From positions 22,725-86,724 of the forward strand of contig JAKOZT010000098.1 in assembly GCA_029779845.1 (NCBI GenBank): a stretch of DNA of 64,000 nt. The letters are read 5' to 3'. The notes under the pieces are model-generated. The model made no database searches. It was not told the origin of the DNA and saw only the letters and a program-made list of their open reading frames with translations. A program made the translations under genes and the position numbers. Shown piece by piece: positions 51,434-60,553 of the stretch. This DNA is from Pseudomonadota bacterium. GTDB taxonomy: Bacteria > Pseudomonadota > Gammaproteobacteria > Burkholderiales > Burkholderiaceae_C. Position 1 is the stretch's first letter. Each line of letters begins with the position of its first letter.

Positions 51434-51800
51434 AGCGCAACGGCTGTGCGCCTCGGCCGAGCTGGCCGAGCGCGGCGACGCGGTGCTCTTCGACGTGCTG
51501 CAATGGGGCCAGCCGGCGCGCGCCTTCGCGCTGCGCTTCGACGGCCGCGTGGTCGCCTACCTGAACCGCTGCGCCCACGTGCCCACCGAGATGGACTGGC
51601 AGCCCGGCCAGTTCCTCGACAGCGGGCGCGAGTTCATTCTCTGTTCGATCCACGGCGCGGCCTACGAGCCGGGCAGCGGCCGCTGCGTCGCCGGGCCCTG
51701 CGCGCGCGCCCGCCTCATCGCCGTCGCGGTCGAAGAGCGCGACGGCGAGGTGTATTGGTATCCTTCCCGCGACACCCAACCCGTCTTCCCCGACCGATGA
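51426..51800 (+). CDS. Small Rieske [2Fe-2S] protein
   Basis: A 124-residue stand-alone Rieske domain. Cluster ligands are Cys49/His51 (LNRCAHVP) and Cys73/His76 (FILCSIHGAAY), the CxH...CxxH pattern of a 2Fe-2S centre with two His and two Cys. A conserved glycine-rich stretch GAAYEPGSGRCVAGPC follows. There is no signal peptide, so it should be cytoplasmic, like ferredoxin-type components of oxygenases. It overlaps both neighbours. A partner enzyme is not evident here; the linked S49 peptidase and phosphatase do not suggest one. Confidence 0.9.
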   Translation: MPEAQRLCASAELAERGDAVLFDVLQWGQPARAFALRFDGRVVAYLNRCAHVPTEMDWQPGQFLDSGREFILCSIHGAAYEPGSGRCVAGPCARARLIAVAVEERDGEVYWYPSRDTQPVFPDR

Positions 51801-52804
51801 GCACGACCGACGACCCCCGTTCCGGCGCGCGCGTGGAGCCCGCCTTCGGGCAGGCCGCCGCACCCGCCACCGCCGCGCCCGCCTGGAGCGCGAACCTCGA
51901 ACAGCTTGCGCAGGACATGCTGCGCGAACGCCGCGCCGAGCGCCGCTGGCGCATCTTCTTCCGCCTGTGCTGGCTGCTGCTGGTACTGGTGGTGATCAGC
52001 GTGGCGGTGACCTCCGCGCCGGTGCGCAGCGCCGCCAAGAGCGCGCCGCACACCGCGCTGATCGAGGTGCGCGGCGAGATCGCCGCCGACAGCGAGGCGA
52101 GCGCCGAGAACCTGGTGGCCGCGCTCAAGTCGGCCTTCGAGGACCACGGCGCGCAGGCCGTGGTGCTGCGCATCAACTCGCCGGGCGGCAGCCCGGTGCA
52201 GGCCGGCATCATCAACGACGAGATCCAGCGCCTGAAGAAGCTGCACGACAAGCCGGTCTACGCGGTGGTCGAGGAGATGTGCGCCTCGGGCGCCTACTAC
52301 ATCGCGGTGGCGGCCGACGAGATCTACGTCGACAAGGCCAGCCTCGTCGGCAGCATCGGCGTGCTGATGGACGGCTTCGGCTTCACCGGCACGATGGAAA
52401 AGCTCGGCGTCGAGCGCCGCCTGCTGACCGCCGGCGAGAACAAGGGCATGCTCGATCCGTTCTCGCCGCAGAACGAGCGCCACAAGGCTTATGCCAAGGC
52501 GATGATCGACCAGATCCACCAGCAGTTCATCGCGGTGGTCAAGCAGGGCCGCGGCGAGCGCCTGAAGGAAACGCCCGACACCTTCTCCGGCCTGTTCTGG
52601 AACGGCGAGGAAGCGATCAAGCTGGGCCTGGCCGACAAGACCGGCAACCTCGACTTCGTCGCGCGCGAAGTGGTCAAGGCCGAGGAGATCATCGACTACA
52701 CGCCGCGCGAGAACGTCGCCGAGCGCCTGGCCAAGCGCTTCGGCGCCGGCGTGGGCGCCGGCGCGGTCAAGGCGATGCGGGAGTTCGCGCCGCAGCTGCG
52801 CTGA
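51797..52804 (+). CDS. S49-family signal peptide peptidase (SppA-like)
   Basis: A 335-residue membrane-anchored serine protease. One transmembrane helix is about residues 55-73 (FFRLCWLLLVLVVISVAV). The S49 domain has VVLRINSPGGSPVQAGII, the nucleophile Ser in VEEMCASGAYYIAVAADEI, and KASLVGSIGVLMDGFGF. It is the short, single-domain form. It cleaves residual signal peptides or membrane proteins in the inner membrane. It overlaps the Rieske gene by ATGA and is followed by an interspersed repeat pair. Confidence 0.92.
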   Translation: MSTTDDPRSGARVEPAFGQAAAPATAAPAWSANLEQLAQDMLRERRAERRWRIFFRLCWLLLVLVVISVAVTSAPVRSAAKSAPHTALIEVRGEIAADSEASAENLVAALKSAFEDHGAQAVVLRINSPGGSPVQAGIINDEIQRLKKLHDKPVYAVVEEMCASGAYYIAVAADEIYVDKASLVGSIGVLMDGFGFTGTMEKLGVERRLLTAGENKGMLDPFSPQNERHKAYAKAMIDQIHQQFIAVVKQGRGERLKETPDTFSGLFWNGEEAIKLGLADKTGNLDFVAREVVKAEEIIDYTPRENVAERLAKRFGAGVGAGAVKAMREFAPQLR

Positions 52805-52815
52805 GGCGAACTGCA

Positions 52816-52888
52816 CCGTTCGCCCTGAGCCTGTCGAAGGGCTTCGCGCAGCACCTCGGCCGGGCTTCGACAAGCTCAGCCCGAACGG
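52816..52888. repeat. Inverted pair of REP-like palindromic repeats
   Basis: Unit 1 (52816-52842, containing CCCTGAGCCTGTCGAAGGGC) and unit 2 (52862-52888, containing GGGCTTCGACAAGCTCAGCC) are 27 nt each and inverted relative to each other. They are separated by 19 nt. The core TTCGACARGCTCAG is a motif known to be scattered in many proteobacterial genomes. Each unit alone has complementary ends, and together they can form a long hairpin between the converging sppA and peptidase genes. It may act as a terminator or mRNA stabiliser. Confidence 0.75.
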
Positions 52889-52894
52889 GATTCA

Positions 52895-55113
52895 CTATGG
52901 CATCTTAGGCTGGAAGCCCGCCACGCCCATCTGCCAGAGGAAGAAGGCGTAGATGTCGGCGCGCTCCTGCATCTGCTGCTTGCGCGTGTTGCCGATGCCG
53001 TGGCCGGCGTCGTAGTCCAGGCGCAGCAGGATGGGCTTGCCGCTGGTCGAAGCCGCCGCGAGGCGCGCGGCCGTCTTGGTGCTGTGCCACACCTCGACGC
53101 GCGGGTCGTTGACGCCGTGCGTTAGCATCACCGCCGGGTACTTGGTGCCGTCCACGATCTGGTGGTAGCTGCTCATCGCCAGCAGCGCGCGGAAGCCCGC
53201 TTCGTTGGCGCGCGTGCCGAACTCGGGGATGTTGGGCACGCCGTTGGGCGTGACCTCGGCGCGCACCGCGTCGAGCACGCCGACCGCCGGCACGACGGCG
53301 GCGAAGAGATCCGGCCGCTCGGTCATCGCGCGGCCGACCAGGATGCCGCCGGCGCTGCCGCCGAGGATGCCGAGCTTGTCGGGCGAGGTCCACTTCTGCG
53401 CGATCAGCCATTGCGCGCAGGCGATGAAGTCCTTCCAGGTGTTGGGCTTGTTCGCCTGCCAGCCGGCCTTGTACCAGTCCTGCCCGTACACCGAGCTACC
53501 GCGCGGATTGGCCACCGCGAACACACCGCCGGCGTCCAGCCAGGCCAGCCGGCTCGGGCTGAAGAAGGGTTCCTCGGTGATGCCGTAGCTGGCGTAGCCG
53601 TAGAGGATGGTCGGGTTGCGCCCATCGAGCGCGACGCCCTTGCGGTGGATGATCGACAGCGGCACCTGCGCGCCGTCGTGGCTCGCCACCTTGACCTCGG
53701 TGGCGACCACGTCGTCGGGCGCGTCGTAGGGGCCTTGCGGCTGCAGGCCGGAGTTGCGCACCGAGCCGTCGGCGCCGACGAGGTAGATCTGGCGCGCGCG
53801 GTTCCAGCTCTGCAGGTCGAGCACCAGGCCGCTCAGGCGCGGGTCGGCGGCGCTGGCCAGGCTCTCGTCGTCGTTGAGGCGGAACGAGCCTTCGACCGGC
53901 AGCTTCACCTCGGCCAGCTCGGCATTGGCCGCACTGCTCGCATGCGCGCGCTTGTAGAGGCGCTTGACGTTGCCGTCGCGCCGCTCGATGTAGAGCGCGT
54001 CGGCGGCCGGCGCGATCGCGGTGATCACCTGCTCGCTCTGCGGCACGATCAGCTCGGCGCCCGCGATGCCGCCCGAGGCGAGCGACATGCGCAGCAGCTT
54101 GGAGCGCGGCGCGTCCTTGTGCGAGACGAGGTACAGGCCGTCGTTCATGTAGGCCACGCCGGTGATCTCGTCGGCCGCGCCGAACAGCTTGGTCCAGCGC
54201 GGCGCCTTGCCCGCCAGCACCGGCTGCGCCGGCGCGGCGTACAGCGTCAGCTCGCGCTGTACGCCGTTGTAGACGTAGCCGAGCAGCCAGCGGCCGTCGT
54301 GCGTGAACACGGCGACCGGCACCTCCACCGGCGTGATGTCCACGCCCGGCATGCCGCGGCCGAACACCATGCGCGCCTTGGCCGGATCGCCGCCGACGCG
54401 CATCAGCCAGGTCCTGGCGTGCTGGTACTTCTCGGTGGCCGGCATGCCGGGCTTCAACTCCTGCAGGCGCGCGTACATCAGCCAGCGCCCGTCGGGCGAG
54501 AAGTTCGGGCTGCCGAAGTCGGCGCGCGTCACCGGCCTGCCGACTTCCTTGCCGCTGCGCGTGTCGAGCAGATGCAGCACGGCCGCTTCCGAGCCCTGCG
54601 CCGAGAGGCCGTAGGCCACGTGCGTGCCGCCCGGCGAGGCGGCGTAGAAATTGATCGCGTGCGGCTTGCCGGTCTTCTTCTCGATCGCCTCGGGGTCGAC
54701 CAGCACGCGGTCGCGGCCCGCCAGCCCTTCGCGCATCAGCAGCTTGAACTGGTTTTCGCTCGCGCCGCGGCGCTCGAAGAACCAGCGGTCTTCGCTCTCG
54801 CGCGACACGCCGAACACACGCGCGGCCACTGAGCCGTCGAGCTTCTCCAGCTCGGCGAGCAGCTTCGCGCGGCCGGGAATCGCGGCCAGCGCGGCGTGGC
54901 TGCGCTCGCTGGAAGTTTTCATCCACGCCGCGGCTTCGGGCGACTTGACGTCTTCCAGCCAGCGGTACGGGTCGTGCACCGTGGTGCCAAAGAAGATCTC
55001 GGCCACGTCGCGCGCCGGCGGCGCGACGGTGGGCGAGGCGATCTGCGTCACCTGCGCCTGCGCGCCGAACAGCGCGGCCGCGAGCGGCAGCGCGGCGATG
55101 AGATGGCGGTTCT

Positions 55114-55117
<4 letters not shown>
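52895..55117 (-). CDS. Prolyl oligopeptidase family serine peptidase (S9A), exported
   Basis: A 740-residue S9 peptidase with a signal peptide ([20 protein letters not shown]). A beta-propeller domain ([17 protein letters not shown] onward) and a C-terminal alpha/beta-hydrolase domain follow. The triad is Ser in [15 protein letters not shown], Asp in [10 protein letters not shown] and His in [14 protein letters not shown]. It cleaves short proline-containing peptides, probably in the periplasm. ATG 55117 overlaps the ureG stop (ATGA), so it is coupled to the urease accessory genes, an odd partner for a peptidase. The length is typical of POP. Confidence 0.93.
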
Positions 55118-55770
<653 letters not shown>

Positions 55771-55823
55771 GGCGCCGATCATAGGCGCCGTGCTGCCGTG
55801 CTGCCGTGGCGTCAGGCGGCGAT

Positions 55824-55844
55824 GCCGACCGTCGACCGGTCGGC
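55824..55844 (-). other. Hairpin between ureF and ureG
   Basis: GCCGACC (55824-55830) pairs with GGTCGGC (55838-55844) around a 7-nt loop, within the 83-nt ureF-ureG gap. No T-tract follows on the minus strand. It may influence the ratio of UreF to UreG expression or be an RNase-processing site. Confidence 0.4.
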
Positions 55845-55853
55845 AACGTGCGG

Positions 55854-56567
55854 TCACGAGCGGAACAGGCGCGAGTACTGCGTCTCGTGCTGCGCGGAGA
55901 GGATGGCGAGCAGCGGCGCGAAGGCCTGGCGATCGTCGTCGCCGAGCGCGAGCGCGAGCTCGACCGCGGCGGGAATCTTCGCCACCAGCGCCGCCAGGAT
56001 GCGCTGGCCGGCGTTCTGGCCCAGCGGCACCGCCTTCAGCGCCGCCTGCACCATGTTCTCGGCCCAGCCGAAGGCGAAGGCGAGCAGCGCCTCGCGCGCC
56101 GGCGCACCGCTTTGCGCGGCGGCGAGCGCGAAGGCGAGCGGCCAGCTCGGCGCGGGCGGCAAGGCCGCGAGCATCGCAATGCGCTCGTCGGCGGCGCCGC
56201 GGTTCTTCAGCCACTCCAGCATCGAGCGGCCCATCTGCTCGGCCTGGGCGCGCAGCTCGCGCGATTCGCGCGTGGCCAGCGCCCAGTCGTTCAGCGCTCG
56301 CACGCGCGAAGCATCGCCGGCACGCCACGCTTCGATCGCCTGCGCCAGCAGCGGCAGCTCGCTGCGCGCCAGGCTCAGCTGCAGCTGGTCGAGCAGCCAG
56401 CGCGCGGCTTCGGCTTCGTTGCCGACGCGGCCGCTGTCCACCGCCGCTTCGAGCGCTTCCGAATAGCTGAAGCCGCCCACCGGCAGCGCCGGCGAGGCCA
56501 GCCACATCAGCTGCAGCAGCGCGGCGGCGTCAGTGCTCGTGGCCGTGGCCGTGATGGTGGTGGTCAT
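55854..56567 (-). CDS. ureF: Urease accessory protein UreF
   Basis: A 237-residue UreF with the signature [20 protein letters not shown], and [20 protein letters not shown] and [12 protein letters not shown] further on. It acts as a scaffold and GTPase regulator in the UreD-UreF-UreG activation complex. The start is ambiguous: ATG 56567 is chosen. The frame is open to 56615 but only over a threonine-rich stretch that is the out-of-frame reading of ureE's histidine codons. With this start it overlaps ureE by 38 nt. Confidence 0.93.
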   Translation of the reverse strand: MTTTITATATSTDAAALLQLMWLASPALPVGGFSYSEALEAAVDSGRVGNEAEAARWLLDQLQLSLARSELPLLAQAIEAWRAGDASRVRALNDWALATRESRELRAQAEQMGRSMLEWLKNRGAADERIAMLAALPPAPSWPLAFALAAAQSGAPAREALLAFAFGWAENMVQAALKAVPLGQNAGQRILAALVAKIPAAVELALALGDDDRQAFAPLLAILSAQHETQYSRLFRS

Positions 56568-57090
56568 GGCCGTGATCGTGCGCATGTCCGTGATCGTGTT
56601 CGTGTTCGTGGCCATGAGCGTGGCCGTGATCGTGCGCCGCCGCGTAAGCGCCCGATTCGGGCTCGAACGGCGCGTTCGTCTCGCTGACGATCAGGTGCAT
56701 GTTGCGCAGCATCTGCGCCAGCACGTGGTCCGGCTCGATCTGCAGGTGATCCGGCTTCAGCTCGATGCTCACGTGCCGGTTGCCGAGGTGATACGCCGCG
56801 CGCAGCAGGTCGAACGGCGAGCCGTGCGCCGCGCAATGCGTGATGCGCAGCACCGGCTGCGGCGCGGCGAGCACGCGCACCAGCGAGCCGTCTTCGGCCA
56901 CCAGCACGTCGCCGCCGCGCAGCACCGTGCCGCGCGGCAGGAACACGCCGAGTGCGCGGCCGCCCGAGTCGGTGGCGTCGAAGCGGCTCTTTTGCCGCAA
57001 GTCCCAGCCCAGCTCGACGCTGGGCGCGCGCTTGAGCAGAACGCCGGCCAGGCCGCGGCCGCCGGGGATGAGCTTGTTGATCGTCAGCAT
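56530..57090 (-). CDS. ureE: Urease accessory metallochaperone UreE
   Basis: A 186-residue nickel chaperone. It begins [20 protein letters not shown], has RRHVS-like peptide-binding and [20 protein letters not shown] metal-binding regions, and ends in a histidine-rich tail (19 His in the last 34 residues) that binds Ni(II). It delivers nickel to the UreG complex. ATG 57090 is clear. The tail's repetitive CAC/CAT-GGC/GAC codons overlap the ureF start. The gene is the first of ureEFG, following a cytochrome remnant. Confidence 0.95.
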   Translation of the reverse strand: MLTINKLIPGGRGLAGVLLKRAPSVELGWDLRQKSRFDATDSGGRALGVFLPRGTVLRGGDVLVAEDGSLVRVLAAPQPVLRITHCAAHGSPFDLLRAAYHLGNRHVSIELKPDHLQIEPDHVLAQMLRNMHLIVSETNAPFEPESGAYAAAHDHGHAHGHEHEHDHGHAHDHGHDHHHHGHGHEH

Positions 57091-57125
57091 GGCGGCATTG
57101 TGCCGCCGTCGCCCGCTCCCGCCGA

Positions 57126-57666
57126 TCAGCGCGCCGGCGCTGGGGGCGCCACCGGCAGGCGCGACATGTAGTCGGCCAGCGCCGCCAGGTCGGCGTTCGA
57201 GAAGCGCTTGACGATCGTGACCATCTTCGGGTTGGCGTTGAGGCGCACGCCGTCGCGGATGTCGATCGACTCGCGCAGCAGGTACTGGTAGTGCTGCCCC
57301 GAGACGCGCGGGTAGAAACGCTGTGCGTTGCCCTCGCCGCCGTCGCCGTCGCCGTCGCCGTCGCCGTGGCAGCTGGCGCAGTAGCGCTCGTAGCGCTCGC
57401 GCCACGCGGTGCGCCGCGCTGACGATCTCGACGATGCCCGCCTGCCCGGCGCGCACCACGCGCAGCGAGGCGTCGAAGGTGTCGCCGGGCTCGGCCTCGA
57501 CGCGGCAATCGACGTTCCAGGCCACGCGCAGGGCCGAGCGCCACAGCGCCAGCCGTTCCTGCGGCGGCGCGGCGATCGGGTCGATTCCGCATGTCTTTGG
57601 CCTGGCGCAAAGCCATGCGAGCGCCGTGGCCTGCCGGAACCGGACGGTGTGGCGGGCAAGGCACGC
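57126..57666 (-). pseudogene. Frameshifted c-type cytochrome
   Basis: The 3' part (about 90 codons) is a c-type cytochrome domain: ERYERYCASCHGDG with the CxxCH heme site (57366-57383), GNAQRFYPRVSGQHYQYLLR, RLNANPKMVTIVKRFSNADL and LADYMSRLP, like the second domain of diheme c553/c4-type proteins. No start codon fits this frame. Upstream of about 57415, coding-like, GC3-rich sequence continues in another frame (ERLALWRSALRVAWNVDCRV) without a start of its own. So at least one frameshift, and probably loss of the N-terminus, is present. A sequencing error is an alternative. The upstream fragment's family was not recognised. Confidence 0.6.
57341..57364. repeat. Hexanucleotide tandem repeat (CGTCGC)x4 in the cytochrome remnant
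   Basis: Four exact copies of CGTCGC (minus strand GCGACG) encode the Gly-Asp run immediately after the heme motif. In-frame hexamer expansion would lengthen this loop without shifting the frame, so it does not by itself explain the frameshift nearby, but it marks slippage-prone DNA. Confidence 0.8.
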
Positions 57667-57816
57667 TCACGGTCGTCTTTCGGGGGGAGGGGCGCGAACG
57701 CCGCGCGGCGTTTCGGGCGCGGCACGTCGAGATTGCCACGCGATCTTCCTAGGCTGGACCCCGTCCTCGCTCTCATGGCATGGGACGCGCAACCCAACCC
57801 ACCCTGAAGGAACATC

Positions 57817-58848
57817 ATGAAGAAGATCGCAATCCTGGCAGCCCTGGCTGCCGCCGCCGGCGCGGCCTCGGCCCAGTCGTCGTCCGTCACGCTGTTCGGC
57901 ATCGCCGACGCGGCCGTGCGTCAGGTGAAGAACGGCGACACCTCGCTGAAGTCGCTGGCCAGCGGCGGCTACAACAGCAGCCGCTTCGGCGTGCGCGGCG
58001 TCGAGGACCTGGGCGGCGGCCTGTCGGCCGGCTTCTGGCTCGAACACGGCTACAACGTCGATAGCGGCTCGGTCAGCGACACCGCGCGCTTCTGGAACCG
58101 CCGCGCCACCGTCAGCCTGATCAGCGGCATCGGCGAAGTGCGCCTGGGCCGCGACTTCTCGCCCACCTACACCGGCTACGCCGACTACGACCCGTTCGGC
58201 GACAACGGCGTGGGCGCGTCGAGCAAGTTCGACTCGTCGCTGGGCACCGCGCGCGACACCGGCACGCGCGCCGACAACCAAGTGACCTACCTGACCCCGG
58301 GCAACCTGGGTGGCCTGTACGCGCGCGTGTCCGTGGCGGCGGGCGAAGGCGCGCTGGGCAAGCGCTACGTTGGCGGCCGCCTCGGCTACGCGGCGGGCCC
58401 GCTGGACGTGTCCGCCTCCTACGGCGAAACGCTGGTGGCGCCGGTGGCCGGCGAAGACCAGTTCAAGACCGCCGGCTTCGGCGCCGCGTACAACTTCGGC
58501 TTCGCCAAGGCGCTGTTCTACTACCGCCAGGCCAAGATGGCCGACTACAAGCTGGCGGTCTACGGCCTGGGCGCGCACGTGCCGGTCGGCAACGGCGTGG
58601 TGCGCGTCGGCTACACGCACGCCAACGCTTCGGGCAACAACGCGGCCGGCGCCAGCGTCGACGCGAACGACGCCAACCAGCTCGCGCTGGGCTACGTGCA
58701 CAACCTGTCCAAGCGCACCGCGCTGTACGGCACGGCCGCCTACGTGAAGAACAAGGGCAACGCGACCTTCGCCGTCGCGTCCACGCCGGCGCTGCCGGCA
58801 GGCCAGAAGTCGACCGGCTACGAGATCGGCCTGCGCCACAGCTTCTGA
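57817..58848 (+). CDS. Gram-negative trimeric porin (Burkholderiales type)
   Basis: A 343-residue outer-membrane porin. It has a signal peptide (MKKIAILAALAAAAGAASAQ), then SSVTLFGIADAAVRQVKNGD and SRFGVRGVEDLGGGLSAGFW, typical of beta-proteobacterial 16-strand porins. GEVRLGRDFSPTYTGY follows, and it ends with the terminal aromatic YEIGLRHSF needed for BAM recognition. It forms a general diffusion channel. GAAGGA at 57805-57810 is the RBS. A strong terminator follows. It sits within the split urease locus, reading opposite to the ure genes, and could admit urea or nickel complexes; that is speculation. Confidence 0.95.
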   Translation: MKKIAILAALAAAAGAASAQSSSVTLFGIADAAVRQVKNGDTSLKSLASGGYNSSRFGVRGVEDLGGGLSAGFWLEHGYNVDSGSVSDTARFWNRRATVSLISGIGEVRLGRDFSPTYTGYADYDPFGDNGVGASSKFDSSLGTARDTGTRADNQVTYLTPGNLGGLYARVSVAAGEGALGKRYVGGRLGYAAGPLDVSASYGETLVAPVAGEDQFKTAGFGAAYNFGFAKALFYYRQAKMADYKLAVYGLGAHVPVGNGVVRVGYTHANASGNNAAGASVDANDANQLALGYVHNLSKRTALYGTAAYVKNKGNATFAVASTPALPAGQKSTGYEIGLRHSF

Positions 58849-58870
58849 TCCGCGCGCCGAAGGCGTTTGC

Positions 58871-58905
58871 GAGGGCCGCACCCGCGAGGGTGCGGCCCTC
58901 TTTTT
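58871..58905 (+). terminator. Rho-independent terminator after the porin gene
   Basis: GAGGGCCGCACCC (58871-58883) and GGGTGCGGCCCTC (58888-58900) form a perfect 13-bp stem with a GCGA tetraloop (GNRA class), followed by five T (58901-58905). It lies 23 nt after the porin stop and is a textbook strong intrinsic terminator. Confidence 0.95.
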
Positions 58906-58978
58906 GTTGGCGCGTCATCGCACGGTCAAAAAACTGTCAAGGGTAAACCCTATATTGGGTGCGAACACGGAACCCTGC

Positions 58979-60529
58979 ATGCGACGACAAGACATTCAAC
59001 TGCTCGCGCTGGCGCGCCAAGGTGACGGCGCGGCGCGCTGCGAGGTGGGGCGGCGCTACCTGCTCGGGGCGGACGGCTTCGCCCGGCACGTGGCCAGCGG
59101 GCTCGACCACCTGGGCCGCGTCGATGCGGCGCAGCGCCCGCTCGCCGCGCGCATCATCGCCGAGAGCCTGGCCCTGGAGGATCTGGTGACGCTGCGGCAG
59201 GAGCCGGCTTTGGCGCAGGCCGCGGCCGACGGCAGCCCGCTCGCGCAGGTCAAGCTCGGCGTGTGGCTGTGCCTGCGCGAAGGCCGCGTCGACGAAGGCG
59301 TGCGCTGGATCGACCGCGCCGCCACGGCCGGCCATGCCGGCGCGCGGCAGGCCGCCGCCGCGCTGCGCCGGCCCGACGCCGACGATCCGCTGGCCGCCTT
59401 CCTGCAAGCGCTCACACGGGTCGGCGAACTCGACGGCCTCTCGGTGGCGTTGCTGGCGGCGCGCCAGGCGCAGTCGCAGGCCGACCTGCGCCAGTTCGTC
59501 GCCGCGCTGCGCACCGTGCTCGCGCTGCGGCCGCAGGTCGATCCCGAACTGGCCGAACTGATCGCCGCCGCCGTCCACCTGGCCGAGCAGCGCGGCAAGC
59601 CGCTGGTCGGCCTGTCGGCCGAGGCGATCGAGACGGCGCTGGAGATGCGCTGCCAGCGCGGCGACTGCGACGCCGCCCATGCGCTGGGCCGCGCCCTGTG
59701 CGGCATCGCCTGCGGCGAACTCGCGCCGCGCGCGCTGGCCGGCGGCCAGAACATGCGCAAGGGCGTGGCGCTGCTGCTGCGCGCGGCCGACGCCGGCCGC
59801 GATGCCGCCTGGATGCACCTGTACCGCACGCACGGCGACCACCGGCTGTCGGTGGCCAACCCGCAGATGGCGCGCTTCTGCCTGGAGAAAGCGGCGCAGG
59901 CCGGCGACACCGAGGCGCAGCGCAAGCTCGGCGCGCTGATGCTGCGCGACGCCGAGGGGCTGGCCGACAGCGAGGCGGCGATCGAATGGCTGCAGCGCGC
60001 GGCCGGCAAGGGCGACGCGCACGCCGCCGGGCTGCTGCGCTCGCTGGTGCTGCCGCTGGCCGGCGACGACGCCGCGGCCGAGGCCGCGATCGAGCGCGTG
60101 CGGCAGGACGACCCCTGGGTGGCGGCGCGCATGTCGCTGGCGCGCCACTTCGGCCTGACCAAGCTCGAAGCCCTGTGCGTCGACCCGATCAACGGGCAGC
60201 GCGCCTGGGGCTTGGTGGTCGGGCGCAACCCCTTCATCACGCAGGTGCGCCTGTCGGCGGCGCGGGCGATCCCGGCGCTGGACGACGCCGCCTTGCAGGC
60301 GCTGCAGCGCGCGGTGAGCTTCTACAACCAGGCGCAGCGCGAAGCGCCGCTGCTGGAAGGCGACCAGCGCCGCCGCTCGCGCCGCCAGCGCCGCGCCTTC
60401 GAGCGCCACGGCGTCGACGAATCGATGTTCTTCGCCCAGGCCAGCGCCACCACGCTGCAGACGCTGCGGCTGGGCACCAAGTGGGCGTTCCACGCGCGCG
60501 AGCCGCTGAAGTCGGCGCTCGCCGCCTGA
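58979..60529 (+). CDS. Sel1/TPR-repeat protein of unknown function
   Basis: A 516-residue alpha-helical, leucine/alanine-rich protein with no signal peptide or membrane helix. Several stretches have Sel1-like spacing (GSPLAQVKLGVWLCLREGRV; AGHAGARQAAAALR; AGDTEAQRKLGALMLRDAEG; IEWLQRAAGKGDAHAAGLLR). It probably forms a solenoid for protein interactions. A non-repeat C-terminal part (VSFYNQAQREAPLLEGDQRR, then an arginine-rich segment) is distinctive. ATG 58979 is chosen; the frame extends 75 nt upstream through the leader. A TATATT (58951-58956) may be its -10. Its role and link to urease are unknown. Confidence 0.8.
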   Translation: MRRQDIQLLALARQGDGAARCEVGRRYLLGADGFARHVASGLDHLGRVDAAQRPLAARIIAESLALEDLVTLRQEPALAQAAADGSPLAQVKLGVWLCLREGRVDEGVRWIDRAATAGHAGARQAAAALRRPDADDPLAAFLQALTRVGELDGLSVALLAARQAQSQADLRQFVAALRTVLALRPQVDPELAELIAAAVHLAEQRGKPLVGLSAEAIETALEMRCQRGDCDAAHALGRALCGIACGELAPRALAGGQNMRKGVALLLRAADAGRDAAWMHLYRTHGDHRLSVANPQMARFCLEKAAQAGDTEAQRKLGALMLRDAEGLADSEAAIEWLQRAAGKGDAHAAGLLRSLVLPLAGDDAAAEAAIERVRQDDPWVAARMSLARHFGLTKLEALCVDPINGQRAWGLVVGRNPFITQVRLSAARAIPALDDAALQALQRAVSFYNQAQREAPLLEGDQRRRSRRQRRAFERHGVDESMFFAQASATTLQTLRLGTKWAFHAREPLKSALAA

Positions 60530-60553
60530 GCCGCGGCGCCGCGCTTCAGCGGC

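Noticed and set aside
57323..57820. A plus-strand frame before the porin gene
   Set aside because: It begins with an arginine run that is the reverse reading of the cytochrome Gly-Asp repeat, and continues as low-complexity sequence overlapping the porin start.
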